The notes under the pieces were generated by a model, which was not told where the DNA came from, did no database searches, and was given only the letters and a program-made list of their open reading frames with translations. From NCBI GenBank assembly GCA_044867925.1, contig JBIOVV010000097.1:1-10824 (forward strand): a stretch of DNA of 10,824 bases, read 5' to 3'. The first letter of the stretch is position 1. Each line of letters begins with the position of its first letter. Positions 1 through 5,910 of this stretch are shown piece after piece. The translations under genes and the position numbers were made by a program. This stretch comes from VRUE01 sp044867925. GTDB lineage: Bacteria > Actinomycetota > Thermoleophilia > Solirubrobacterales > 70-9.

Positions 1-569
1 CCGAGCTCGATCACGCGGGCGGCGATCAGGCGGGGGCGCTCGCGACCGGACCCGCCCGGAACCTCGAGCTTGGCGGCGAGCGTGTCGAGGCGGCGCTGGG
101 CGGTGCGCTCGCTGACGTGCAGGACCTCGGCGATCTCGGCGCGAGTGGCGGGACGGCCGGCGAAGGCGCCCTCGCTGCGATAGGGGGCGACCAGGGCGGC
201 GGCGGTTGCCCGCTCCTCTTCGCTCAGGGCCACGCTCGGTCCGGCAGCCGGCACGGTGCCGCCGGCTCGCCCCGGAATCGGATCGGAGACTTCAAGCCGG
301 TAGCCGCCGACGATCAGCGTGTCGCCATCGCGCAGGCGCCGCGGCCGCTCCAGCGGCTCACCGTTGAGCGCGGTGCCGTTGCGGCTGTCGAGGTCGGTCG
401 CCATCAACACCCCGCCCCTGCTCTCGATCTCGAGGTGGTTCCAGGAGATCGCCTCGTCGTCGATATGGATCGCCGCCTCGGGATCGCGCCCGACCACGGT
501 GCGCTCGGCGGAGAGCGCCACCGAGCGCGGCTCGCCTCCCTCGCCGGTCAACCAGATGCGCGCGTCCAT
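1..569 (-). CDS. FHA domain protein with C-terminal winged helix-turn-helix, partial at left edge
   Basis: The first 189 residues are visible and the gene runs off the left edge without a stop. Residues about 5-95 form a forkhead-associated domain, a phosphothreonine-peptide reader. They carry the conserved GR (27-28), a serine and histidine at 42 and 45, the DSRNGT loop (61-66) and N69-G70. After a short Pro/Gly linker, residues about 115-189 look like a winged helix-turn-helix: a helix near 117-128, RAEIAEVL (143-150), then VSERTAQRRLDTLAAKL (152-168) as a recognition helix. The protein therefore probably couples Ser/Thr-kinase signalling to DNA binding, or to another HTH role; this is inferred from domain content. 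The ATG at 569 is the only standard start in the open frame, whose upstream stop is at 591-593; no strong ribosome site is seen. It is divergent from rpiA across a gap with a perfect inverted repeat. No kinase is in view. Confidence 0.85.
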   Translation of the reverse strand, partial: MDARIWLTGEGGEPRSVALSAERTVVGRDPEAAIHIDDEAISWNHLEIESRGGVLMATDLDSRNGTALNGEPLERPRRLRDGDTLIVGGYRLEVSDPIPGRAGGTVPAAGPSVALSEEERATAAALVAPYRSEGAFAGRPATRAEIAEVLHVSERTAQRRLDTLAAKLEVPGGSGRERPRLIAARVIEL

Positions 570-592
570 CTCGTCGCGAGCATAGATCGCTT

Positions 593-639
593 AGGTGCAA
601 CGCGTTGTGGGCCTATGCAAGCCGAAAAACGTTGCACCT
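593..639. promoter_or_regulatory. 10-base perfect inverted repeat in the divergent FHA/rpiA gap, candidate operator
   Basis: AGGTGCAACG at 593-602 is repeated as its exact reverse complement CGTTGCACCT at 630-639, with 27 bases between. It lies 24 bases upstream of the FHA gene start and 22 bases upstream of the rpiA GTG, where a regulator could control both divergent genes. The arms are about 37 bases centre to centre, too far apart for one ordinary dimer on one face but possible for looping or two bound dimers. The core GTTGCACC recurs at 2714-2721. Operator function is inferred. Confidence 0.5.
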
Positions 640-661
640 CACCTGGATAGAGTGCGACTCC

Positions 662-1309
662 GTGTCCGCCGACGCCGAGAAGCGCATCGCCGCCGAAGCG
701 GCGGCGGAGCTGGTCGAGGACGGGATGACCGTCGGCCTTGGGACCGGATCGACCGTCGCCCATCTGCTGCCCGCGATTGCCGCCCGCGGCGTCAGCGGGA
801 TCCGCTGCGTCGCCACCTCGGTGGCAACCGAGGAACAGGCGCGAGCGCTGGGCATACCGGTCGAGGAATTCAGCCGGCTGGAGAAGCTCGACATCGCGAT
901 CGACGGCACCGACCAGGTGACGCCCGATGGCTGGCTGATCAAGGGCGGCGGCGGCGCCCACCTGCGCGAGAAGATCGTCGCCGCGGCGGCCGGGCGCTTC
1001 GTCGTCATCGCCGACTCGAGCAAGCCGGTCGAGACATTGAGCGCGCCCGTGCCGCTCGAGCTCTTCTCCTTCGGGATCGCCTCGACGCTGGCACGGCTGG
1101 GCTCGGCGGTCACGCTGCGCGACGTGCCGCGCAGCCCCGACGACGGCGCGATCGCCGACTACAGCGGCGCAATCGGCGACCCGGCCGAGCTTGCCGCCCG
1201 GCTCGAGGCCGATCCCGGCGTTGCCGCCCACGGCCTTTTCCCGCCGGATATGGTGAGCGCGGTGCTGGTTGGGGCCGAGGGCACCGTCGAACGCTTGACG
1301 CTGAGCTAA
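662..1309 (+). CDS. rpiA: Ribose-5-phosphate isomerase A
   Basis: RpiA interconverts ribulose-5-phosphate and ribose-5-phosphate in the cytoplasmic pentose phosphate pathway. Translated from GTG 662 the protein has 215 residues, a normal length. It shows the phosphate loop GLGTGST (25-31), DGTD with D81 and D84, and KGGGGAHLREK (94-104) with K94 and E103. From memory, the E. coli enzyme has its active-site residues at these same numbers (D81, D84, K94, E103), which favours GTG 662 over the in-frame TTG at 605, which would add 19 residues. A purine-rich stretch, GGATAGAG, ends about 9 bases before the GTG. Motif variants such as DGTDQ in place of DGADE are conservative. The next gene, an FAD oxidase, follows after 14 bases in the same direction and is probably co-transcribed. 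The other pentose phosphate genes lie 3 kb downstream. Confidence 0.95.
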   Translation: MSADAEKRIAAEAAAELVEDGMTVGLGTGSTVAHLLPAIAARGVSGIRCVATSVATEEQARALGIPVEEFSRLEKLDIAIDGTDQVTPDGWLIKGGGGAHLREKIVAAAAGRFVVIADSSKPVETLSAPVPLELFSFGIASTLARLGSAVTLRDVPRSPDDGAIADYSGAIGDPAELAARLEADPGVAAHGLFPPDMVSAVLVGAEGTVERLTLS

Positions 1310-1323
1310 CTCGAGGAGACCAG

Positions 1324-2688
1324 ATGAGTGACTTCACCGGGCTGGCGATCGCCGGCCGCGTTGCCACACCGAGCGACTCCGACTGGGACGAGGCGCGCCT
1401 CGCCTGGAACCTGGCAGCCGACCTGCGCCCCGAGGCGGTGGTCTTCGCCGAGAGCGCCGACGACGTCGCCAAGACGGTCCGCTTCGCCGCTGACAACGAC
1501 CTCAAGGTCACCGGCCAGGGGACCGGCCACGGCGCCGCCGCGCTCGCCCCGCTCGAGGGCACGATCCTGCTCAAGACCGAGCGCATGCGCGGCATCGAGG
1601 TCGATTCCGATGCGCAGACCGCCCGCGTCGAGGCCGGCGTCCTCGTCGCCGAGCTGAGCAGCGCCGCGCAGGAGCACGGGCTCAGCTCGATGCCGGGCTC
1701 CTCGCCCGACGTCGGCGTCACCGGCTTCACGCTCGGCGGCGGCCTCAGCTGGCTCGGCCGCCGCTACGGCTTCGCCTGCAACCGCGTGCGGGCGATCGAG
1801 CTGGTCACCGCCGACGGCGAGCCGCGCACGGTCGACGCCGAGAGCGAGCCCGACCTGTTCTGGGCGCTGCGCGGCGGCGGGGGCGGCTACGCGATCGTCA
1901 CTGCCCTGCGGCTGAACCTGGTACCGATCGCCGAGATCTACGCCGGTGCCCTCCTCTTCCCGGCCGAGCTCGGTGCCGAGGCGGTGCGCGCCTACCGCGA
2001 CTGGGCCGCCGATGCTTCCGACGACGTCACCTCTGTGGTGCGCTTCGTCACGCCGCCGCCGATCCCCGACGTGCCCGAGCCGATCCGCGGCAAGCCGCTG
2101 CTGACGATCGACGGCGCCTGCATCGGCAGCGAGGCCGAGGGCGAGGCGATCGTGGCGCCGCTGCGCGAGCTGGGTGAGACGATCATGGACACCTGGGGCC
2201 AGATCCCCGCGGCGGGCCTCTGCCACATCCACATGGACCCGGAGAACCCGGTACCCGGCCTGGGCGAGGGAATGACGATCCGCGAGCTGCCCGACGAGGC
2301 GATCGACGCCTTCGCCGGCCTCGCCGGCCCGGGCTCAGGCTCACCCCTGCTGATGAGCGAGCTGCGCCACCTCGGCGGCGCGCTCGGCCGCCCCGACGCC
2401 GATGGCGGCGCCCTCACCCACCTCGAGAGCGACTGGGTCATGTACGGCGTCGGCATGCCGATGACCCCGGAGCTGGGTGAGGCGATCCCCCAGCACCTGG
2501 AGAAGATCGAGCAGACGATGCAGCCCTGGGCCGGCGAGGGCTCCTACTACAACTTCACAGAACGCTCCTGCGACACCGACGCGATCCTGCCCGCCGACGT
2601 CTGCTCCCGCCTCGCCGAGGTCAAGCGCAAGTGGGATCCCGACGGCATGATCGTCGCCAACCACTCGGTCTCGCTGGAGACCGCTTAG
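1324..2688 (+). CDS. FAD-linked oxidase of the BBE (berberine-bridge-like) family
   Basis: This 454-residue flavoprotein belongs to the PCMH-type FAD-binding oxidases. Residues about 35-205 form the FAD domain. It includes GQGTGHG (64-70), whose H69 fits the usual covalent FAD-binding histidine, and the signature VGVTGFTLGGG (130-140). The C-terminal part, about 400-450, resembles the BBE motif: YYNF (408-411) and then VKRKWDPDG. Where bicovalent members have a second FAD-binding cysteine before VG, this protein has SSPD (126-129), so single covalent attachment is expected. No signal peptide is seen; it is probably cytoplasmic. Family substrates include sugars, alkaloids and polyketides; none can be assigned here. 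A sugar-related role is only suggested by its place 14 bases behind rpiA. The ATG at 1324 has a strong ribosome site, GAGGAGA (1313-1319). Confidence 0.9.
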   Translation: MSDFTGLAIAGRVATPSDSDWDEARLAWNLAADLRPEAVVFAESADDVAKTVRFAADNDLKVTGQGTGHGAAALAPLEGTILLKTERMRGIEVDSDAQTARVEAGVLVAELSSAAQEHGLSSMPGSSPDVGVTGFTLGGGLSWLGRRYGFACNRVRAIELVTADGEPRTVDAESEPDLFWALRGGGGGYAIVTALRLNLVPIAEIYAGALLFPAELGAEAVRAYRDWAADASDDVTSVVRFVTPPPIPDVPEPIRGKPLLTIDGACIGSEAEGEAIVAPLRELGETIMDTWGQIPAAGLCHIHMDPENPVPGLGEGMTIRELPDEAIDAFAGLAGPGSGSPLLMSELRHLGGALGRPDADGGALTHLESDWVMYGVGMPMTPELGEAIPQHLEKIEQTMQPWAGEGSYYNFTERSCDTDAILPADVCSRLAEVKRKWDPDGMIVANHSVSLETA

Positions 2689-2702
2689 CGCCGGTATAGG
2701 CG

Positions 2703-2726
2703 ATAGTGGTACGGTTGCACCACTAT
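2703..2726. promoter_or_regulatory. 8-base perfect inverted repeat overlapping the start of the nucleotidyltransferase module, candidate autoregulatory operator
   Basis: ATAGTGGT (2703-2710) and ACCACTAT (2719-2726) are exact reverse complements around an 8-base spacer. The right arm includes the first two bases of the ATG at 2725. A possible -10 element, TATAGG, lies at 2695-2700, and no Shine-Dalgarno sequence is present, so the transcript probably has a very short leader. A protein bound here would block promoter clearance, as in autoregulated toxin-antitoxin operons. The spacer and right arm also contain GTTGCACC (2714-2721), the core of the repeat upstream of rpiA. The function is inferred. 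Confidence 0.5.
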
Positions 2727-3234
2727 GGCGTTCGTTGTTCCCACCCGTAAGGGCAGCTACGAGATACGAGAGTCGAGTAGCACCGAAAAGGGGCCTCGCA
2801 GTCAGACCCTCGTCTCGTTTCGCGAGCTGACTGACGAGGTCATCGAAAAGGCACGGAAGAACGCGGTCAAGCCTCCCAGCGCCGAGGAACTGCGGCGTGC
2901 TGCCAGGCGTGCGGGCGCTCCCGTGGCACGAGATCCGGTCGAGCAGGCAGCCCGAGAGCTGATCGCGGAGCTGGCAAGGGGGAATCGCCTAGATCCGACT
3001 TTGCGCCAGATCCTGCTCGAGATGCTGCAAAAGGGATACCGCGAGGACGCCGACGCCTCCCCGGCGAGCGAGGCGGCAAGAGCCGTGGCTCTTTGGATGG
3101 CGGCAACACCAGATGAGCGGGGCCGTGCTCTAGTCGATCTGCTTTTGCTCGCCGATGCGCTTCCCTCTGGAGGACGGCGGGGCAAGCCCCTGCGCTTCCC
3201 CCGACTCGACTCGACTGGCGGGGGCGACGGATGA
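2725..3234 (+). CDS. Unrecognised 169-residue protein, first gene of a nucleotidyltransferase module (possible antitoxin-like partner)
   Basis: I cannot name a family with confidence. The first 45 residues (KGSYEIRES at 9-17, then GPRSQTLVSFRELTDEVIEKA) suggest a small beta-strand unit followed by a helix, somewhat like an arm-type DNA-binding domain; this is speculative. Residues about 50-170 look mostly helical, with basic and leucine-rich stretches and a hydrophobic helix near 138-148. The tail is Gly/Pro-rich. There is no signal peptide or membrane segment. The stop overlaps the next gene's ATG by 4 bases (ATGA), pointing to coupled translation with the nucleotidyltransferase. An inverted repeat touches the start codon. 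In its first 40 codons 11 end in A or T, against 5 in rpiA and 4 in the FAD oxidase, consistent with acquired DNA. By position it may be an antitoxin or DNA-binding partner. Confidence 0.8.
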   Translation: MAFVVPTRKGSYEIRESSSTEKGPRSQTLVSFRELTDEVIEKARKNAVKPPSAEELRRAARRAGAPVARDPVEQAARELIAELARGNRLDPTLRQILLEMLQKGYREDADASPASEAARAVALWMAATPDERGRALVDLLLLADALPSGGRRGKPLRFPRLDSTGGGDG

Positions 3235-3818
3235 CCCGTGCGCAGCATGCAGACGGAAGTGCCGAGCAGCCGAGCCTTCCCGAGAAGGTGATCCTCATCG
3301 ACGAAGCGCTGACCGACGCCAGGGTTCCGCACGCATTGGGGGGAGCGCTGGCGCTCGCCTACTACGCCGATCCCCGCGCGACGATCGACATCGACGTCAA
3401 CGTCTTCGTTCCCACCGAACGTTGGCGGAACGTGGTCGACGCACTCACCGAGATCGGGGTCAGCGCCGACCACCTCGACGAGTCAGCCCTGGAGCGGGAC
3501 GGGCAGTGCCGGCTCTGGTGGGGAGACAATGCCGTAGACCTCTTCTTCGCCTACGACCCCATCCACGACGAGATGCGCAAGCAATCCCGCAAGGTCCCCT
3601 TCGGCGGCGTCACGGTCTCGATCCTCAGCCCAGAGCATCTCGCGGTCTGCAAGGCGATGTTCGATCGCCACAAGGATTGGATCGACATCGAGCAGATGCT
3701 GATCGCCGGCGACGACCTCGATATGTCCGAAATCGAAAAGTGGCTCACACGAATGGTCGGTGGCTCTGACGAGCGCGTCGAGCGGCTCAAGGCCCTTGTG
3801 GCAACCCCGCGTGAATAG
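3231..3818 (+). CDS. AbiEii-like nucleotidyltransferase family protein
   Basis: This 195-residue protein resembles the AbiEii/MNT-type nucleotidyltransferase-fold proteins. Visible motifs are GGALALAYY (37-45), then PRATIDIDV with D53 and D55 as the metal-binding pair. A probable third acidic residue is D103 in AVDLFFAYD, and the C-terminal block LSPEHLAVCKAMFDRHKDWIDIEQML (132-157) is typical of the group, with a lysine and KD pair. Such proteins transfer nucleotides to a target and occur as toxins (AbiEii/MenT type) or antitoxins (MNT type); which applies cannot be told from sequence. All three acidic residues are present, so it may be catalytically active. It overlaps the preceding gene by 4 bases and has only a moderate G-rich ribosome site inside that gene, suggesting translational coupling. 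No HEPN-domain partner is visible. It converges with the next minus-strand gene, with 9 bases between. Confidence 0.85.
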   Translation: MTRAQHADGSAEQPSLPEKVILIDEALTDARVPHALGGALALAYYADPRATIDIDVNVFVPTERWRNVVDALTEIGVSADHLDESALERDGQCRLWWGDNAVDLFFAYDPIHDEMRKQSRKVPFGGVTVSILSPEHLAVCKAMFDRHKDWIDIEQMLIAGDDLDMSEIEKWLTRMVGGSDERVERLKALVATPRE

Positions 3819-3827
3819 CCGCGGTCG

Positions 3828-4109
3828 CTAACTCGCGACGCCGCGCGCGGTCTCTACGGCTGCGGCAAAAGCCTCGGCCTCGGCCTGCCGCTCCACCGGC
3901 ACCCAGATATTCGTGATCACGGCGCCGAAGCCGATGCGGACGCGCTCCTCGTCGGCGCCGAAGAGCTTCTTCTTGTCGTCGCGGACGATCTTCGCCGGCT
4001 CGAGGTTGACGAGTGGGACGCGGTTCTGCTCGGCGCCCCAGCGCAGGATCTGCAGGTTGTTGCCGTCGATCGCGAGGGCGCGATCGTCGAGGCCCTCGAG
4101 CATCTCCAT
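3828..4109 (-). CDS. Small unrecognised protein at the end of the gnd-pgl operon
   Basis: This 93-residue soluble protein has no signal peptide. It shows alternating hydrophobic segments (LAIDGNNLQILRW at 12-24, VPLVNLEPAKIV at 31-42, VRIGFGAVITNIWVPV at 57-72) followed by a C-terminal Ala/Glu-rich helix (about 74-88). The pattern of beta strands ending in a helix resembles small PH-like domains, but I do not assign it to a family. It begins 11 bases after pgl in the same direction and its codon use matches its neighbours, which supports a real gene. Two in-frame starts exist, ATG 4109 and ATG 4103. The second has GGAG directly before it, too close to act well, so 4109 is used. The operon position suggests a link to the pentose phosphate enzymes, but nothing in the sequence proves it. 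Confidence 0.65.
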   Translation of the reverse strand: MEMLEGLDDRALAIDGNNLQILRWGAEQNRVPLVNLEPAKIVRDDKKKLFGADEERVRIGFGAVITNIWVPVERQAEAEAFAAAVETARGVAS

Positions 4110-4120
4110 CGCAGGCCAGC

Positions 4121-4789
4121 CTACGGCGCCGCGGCCGCGTCGGCAACCACGGTCATCCTGGCGTTCTCGACCCGGCCGGCCGGGATCGAGCTGTCGCCGG
4201 CGAGCAACTTGGCGAGAGGCTCGACCTTTTTCGGGCCGGTGACGAGCCAGACGATCTGGCGGGCCGTGTTGAGGGTCGGATAGGTCAGGGTCATGCGGTA
4301 GTGATCCTGGTAGGCGGTCTCGGTCAGGGCAACGCGGCGGTCGCCGACCTCGAGCACGGGATCGCCCGGCACCAGCGAGGCGGTATGGCCATCGGGACCG
4401 AGCCCGAGGTGGACGCAGTCGAGCGGGTCGGGAAGCGTGTTTTCGTAGTCTCGCGCGGCACCTTCGAGGTCGCGCTGGGTGACCGGCATCGGGCGCAGCG
4501 CCGACTGGTGGTCCATCGAGAGGCCGAGCACCATATGGGTGAGGTTGCGGTCCTCGCTACCGGGGGAGGCAAGTCGCTCGTCGACCTGGAACAGCTCGGT
4601 CTCCGGCCAGGGCATCCGCTCGTCTTCGCCCAGCATCGCCAGCATCGCCCAGGGCGTGCGACCGCCGCTCATCGCCAGCGAGAAGATGTTGCGCTCGGCC
4701 ACCGCGGCGGCGCCGATCCCCGCGACGAGCTCGGCGGCACGGCGCGCCGCCGCCCTCTCGTCGGCGCAGACCTCGAGCTCGATCGCCAC
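4121..4789 (-). CDS. pgl: 6-phosphogluconolactonase
   Basis: Pgl hydrolyses 6-phosphogluconolactone to 6-phosphogluconate, the second step of the oxidative pentose phosphate pathway. The 222-residue protein fits the DevB/SOL family in length. Its motifs are MSGGRTP (40-46), FQVDER (67-72) and LGLGPDGHTASL (128-139), the last being the family signature with the catalytic H135. It has no signal peptide. The start is a GTG at 4789, nine bases after the gnd stop; no strong Shine-Dalgarno precedes it, so coupling to gnd translation is likely. Gene order on this strand is gnd, pgl, then the small gene at 3828-4109. This is the DevB-type enzyme, not the YbhE beta-propeller type. Confidence 0.95.
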   Translation of the reverse strand: MAIELEVCADERAAARRAAELVAGIGAAAVAERNIFSLAMSGGRTPWAMLAMLGEDERMPWPETELFQVDERLASPGSEDRNLTHMVLGLSMDHQSALRPMPVTQRDLEGAARDYENTLPDPLDCVHLGLGPDGHTASLVPGDPVLEVGDRRVALTETAYQDHYRMTLTYPTLNTARQIVWLVTGPKKVEPLAKLLAGDSSIPAGRVENARMTVVADAAAAP

Positions 4790-4798
4790 GCACGCCGC

Positions 4799-5815
4799 CT
4801 AGGAGGGCTTCTCGTCGTGGCCGCCGAACTGCTTGCGCATCGCCGAGAGAACCTTGTCGGCAAAGTCGTCGAGCCCGCGTGAAGCGAAGCGCTCGTACAG
4901 CGCGCTGGTGAGGACCGGGGCTGGGACTCCCTCCTCGATTGCGGCGATCGAGGTCCAGCGGCCCTCGCCGGAATCGGAGACACGGCCCTCGAACTCGGCA
5001 AGGTCCGGCGATTCCTGCATCGAGGCCGCGGTCAGGTCGAGCAGCCAGGAGCCGATGACGCTGCCCCGGCGCCAGACCTCCGTGACCTCGGGCAGGTCGA
5101 GGTCGTACTGGTAGTACTCGGGCTGGTCCAGCGGCGCCGTCTCGGCGTCGGCCTCGCGCTGGACCTTGCCGGCGTCGGCGTTCTTGAGGATGTTGAGGCC
5201 CTCGGCGTAGGCCGCCATCACGCCGTACTCGATCCCGTTGTGGACCATCTTGACGAAGTGGCCCGCACCGTTGGGACCGCAGTGCAGGTAGCCGTTCTCG
5301 GCAGCGTTGGGCTCTCCCGTGCGGCCCGGCGTGCGCTCCGCCGCGTCGACTCCGGGCGCCAGCGAAGCGAAGACCGAGTCGAGCCGCCCGACCGCACCAT
5401 CGGGACCGCCGATCATCAGGCAGTAGCCGCGGTCGAGGCCGAAGACGCCGCCGCTGGTGCCGCAGTCGACGTAGTCGATCCCCTGCTCGCGTACCTTGGC
5501 GGCGCGGCGGATGTCGTCGCGGTAGTAGGAGTTGCCGCCATCGACGATCGCGTCGCCGCTGTCGAGCACCGCGGCGACGTCCTCCACCGTCTTCTCGGTG
5601 ATCTCACCGGCGGGAACCATCACCCAGACCGAGCGCGGCGCGCTCAGCTTCGCCGCCAGATCCGCGAGCGAGGCAGCGCCCTCGGCGCCCTCCCCGGCCA
5701 GCTCGGAGACGGCATCGGGATTGACGTCATAGGCGACGATTCGGTGGCCGTCCCGCATCAACCTCCGCGCCATGTTGGCGCCCATGCGGCCGAGCCCGAC
5801 CATTCCCAGCTCCAT
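4799..5815 (-). CDS. gnd: 6-phosphogluconate dehydrogenase, decarboxylating, short NAD-type form
   Basis: Gnd oxidatively decarboxylates 6-phosphogluconate to ribulose-5-phosphate. At 338 residues it is the short form (YqeC/GntZ-like), not the 470-residue NADP enzyme of E. coli. The Rossmann motif GLGRMGANMARRL lies at 7-19. The second beta strand ends in YDVN (29-32), with D30 where NADP enzymes carry an Asn-Arg-Thr type motif, predicting preference for NAD. Substrate and catalytic motifs are DGGNS (92-96), SGGVFGLDRGY (121-131) and GAGHFVKMVHNGIEYG (183-198), containing catalytic K189, N193 and E196. It is first in a minus-strand operon with pgl and divergent from zwf, which makes the lactone's precursor. 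The ATG at 5815 has only a weak AGGG upstream. Confidence 0.95.
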   Translation of the reverse strand: MELGMVGLGRMGANMARRLMRDGHRIVAYDVNPDAVSELAGEGAEGAASLADLAAKLSAPRSVWVMVPAGEITEKTVEDVAAVLDSGDAIVDGGNSYYRDDIRRAAKVREQGIDYVDCGTSGGVFGLDRGYCLMIGGPDGAVGRLDSVFASLAPGVDAAERTPGRTGEPNAAENGYLHCGPNGAGHFVKMVHNGIEYGVMAAYAEGLNILKNADAGKVQREADAETAPLDQPEYYQYDLDLPEVTEVWRRGSVIGSWLLDLTAASMQESPDLAEFEGRVSDSGEGRWTSIAAIEEGVPAPVLTSALYERFASRGLDDFADKVLSAMRKQFGGHDEKPS

Positions 5816-5844
5816 GGCCGTAACCCTACGCGACAGCGGGCGGA

Positions 5845-5882
5845 TCTGAGCTTTCCCACCTTATGTCGTGGTTGGGCTCAGA
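5845..5882. promoter_or_regulatory. 7-base inverted repeat in the divergent gnd/zwf gap, possible operator
   Basis: TCTGAGC (5845-5851) and GCTCAGA (5876-5882) are exact reverse complements separated by 24 bases, about 31 bases centre to centre or close to three helical turns. They lie in the 95-base gap between the gnd start (5815) and the likely zwf start (5911), where both promoters must be. A regulator could bind here and coordinate the two divergent genes. A 7-base match can arise by chance in GC-rich DNA, so this is tentative. Confidence 0.3.
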
Positions 5883-5910
5883 CACGCCCGGGGAGGTAGC
5901 CTGCGAGCGC

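Noticed and set aside
605..661. In-frame TTG start for rpiA adding 19 residues
   Set aside because: It would start between the arms of the inverted repeat, has no ribosome site, and would shift the catalytic residues away from the positions matching the E. coli enzyme.
595..1323. Long open frame in another frame across rpiA, continuous with the FAD oxidase frame (would give a 697-residue protein)
   Set aside because: The extension is Arg/Ala-rich, without motifs, and overlaps rpiA, whose catalytic residues are all in the other frame. The oxidase has its own ATG and a strong ribosome site at 1313-1319.
3821..3844. Possible hairpin between the convergent nucleotidyltransferase and small gene (GTCGC 3824-3828, GCGAC 3835-3839)
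   Set aside because: The stem is only 5 bases with bulges when extended, lacks a T-run and lies within the small gene's end. It is too weak to call a terminator.
4013..4882. 289-codon plus-strand open frame opposite pgl
   Set aside because: It is antisense to an unmistakable Pgl and crosses three real gene boundaries, with no recognisable domain.
5863..5910. Upstream in-frame ATG for zwf adding 16 residues
   Set aside because: It has no ribosome site, the added residues are not typical of the Zwf N-terminus, and the segment overlaps the candidate operator. The choice is not certain because the site for 5911 is 14 bases away.
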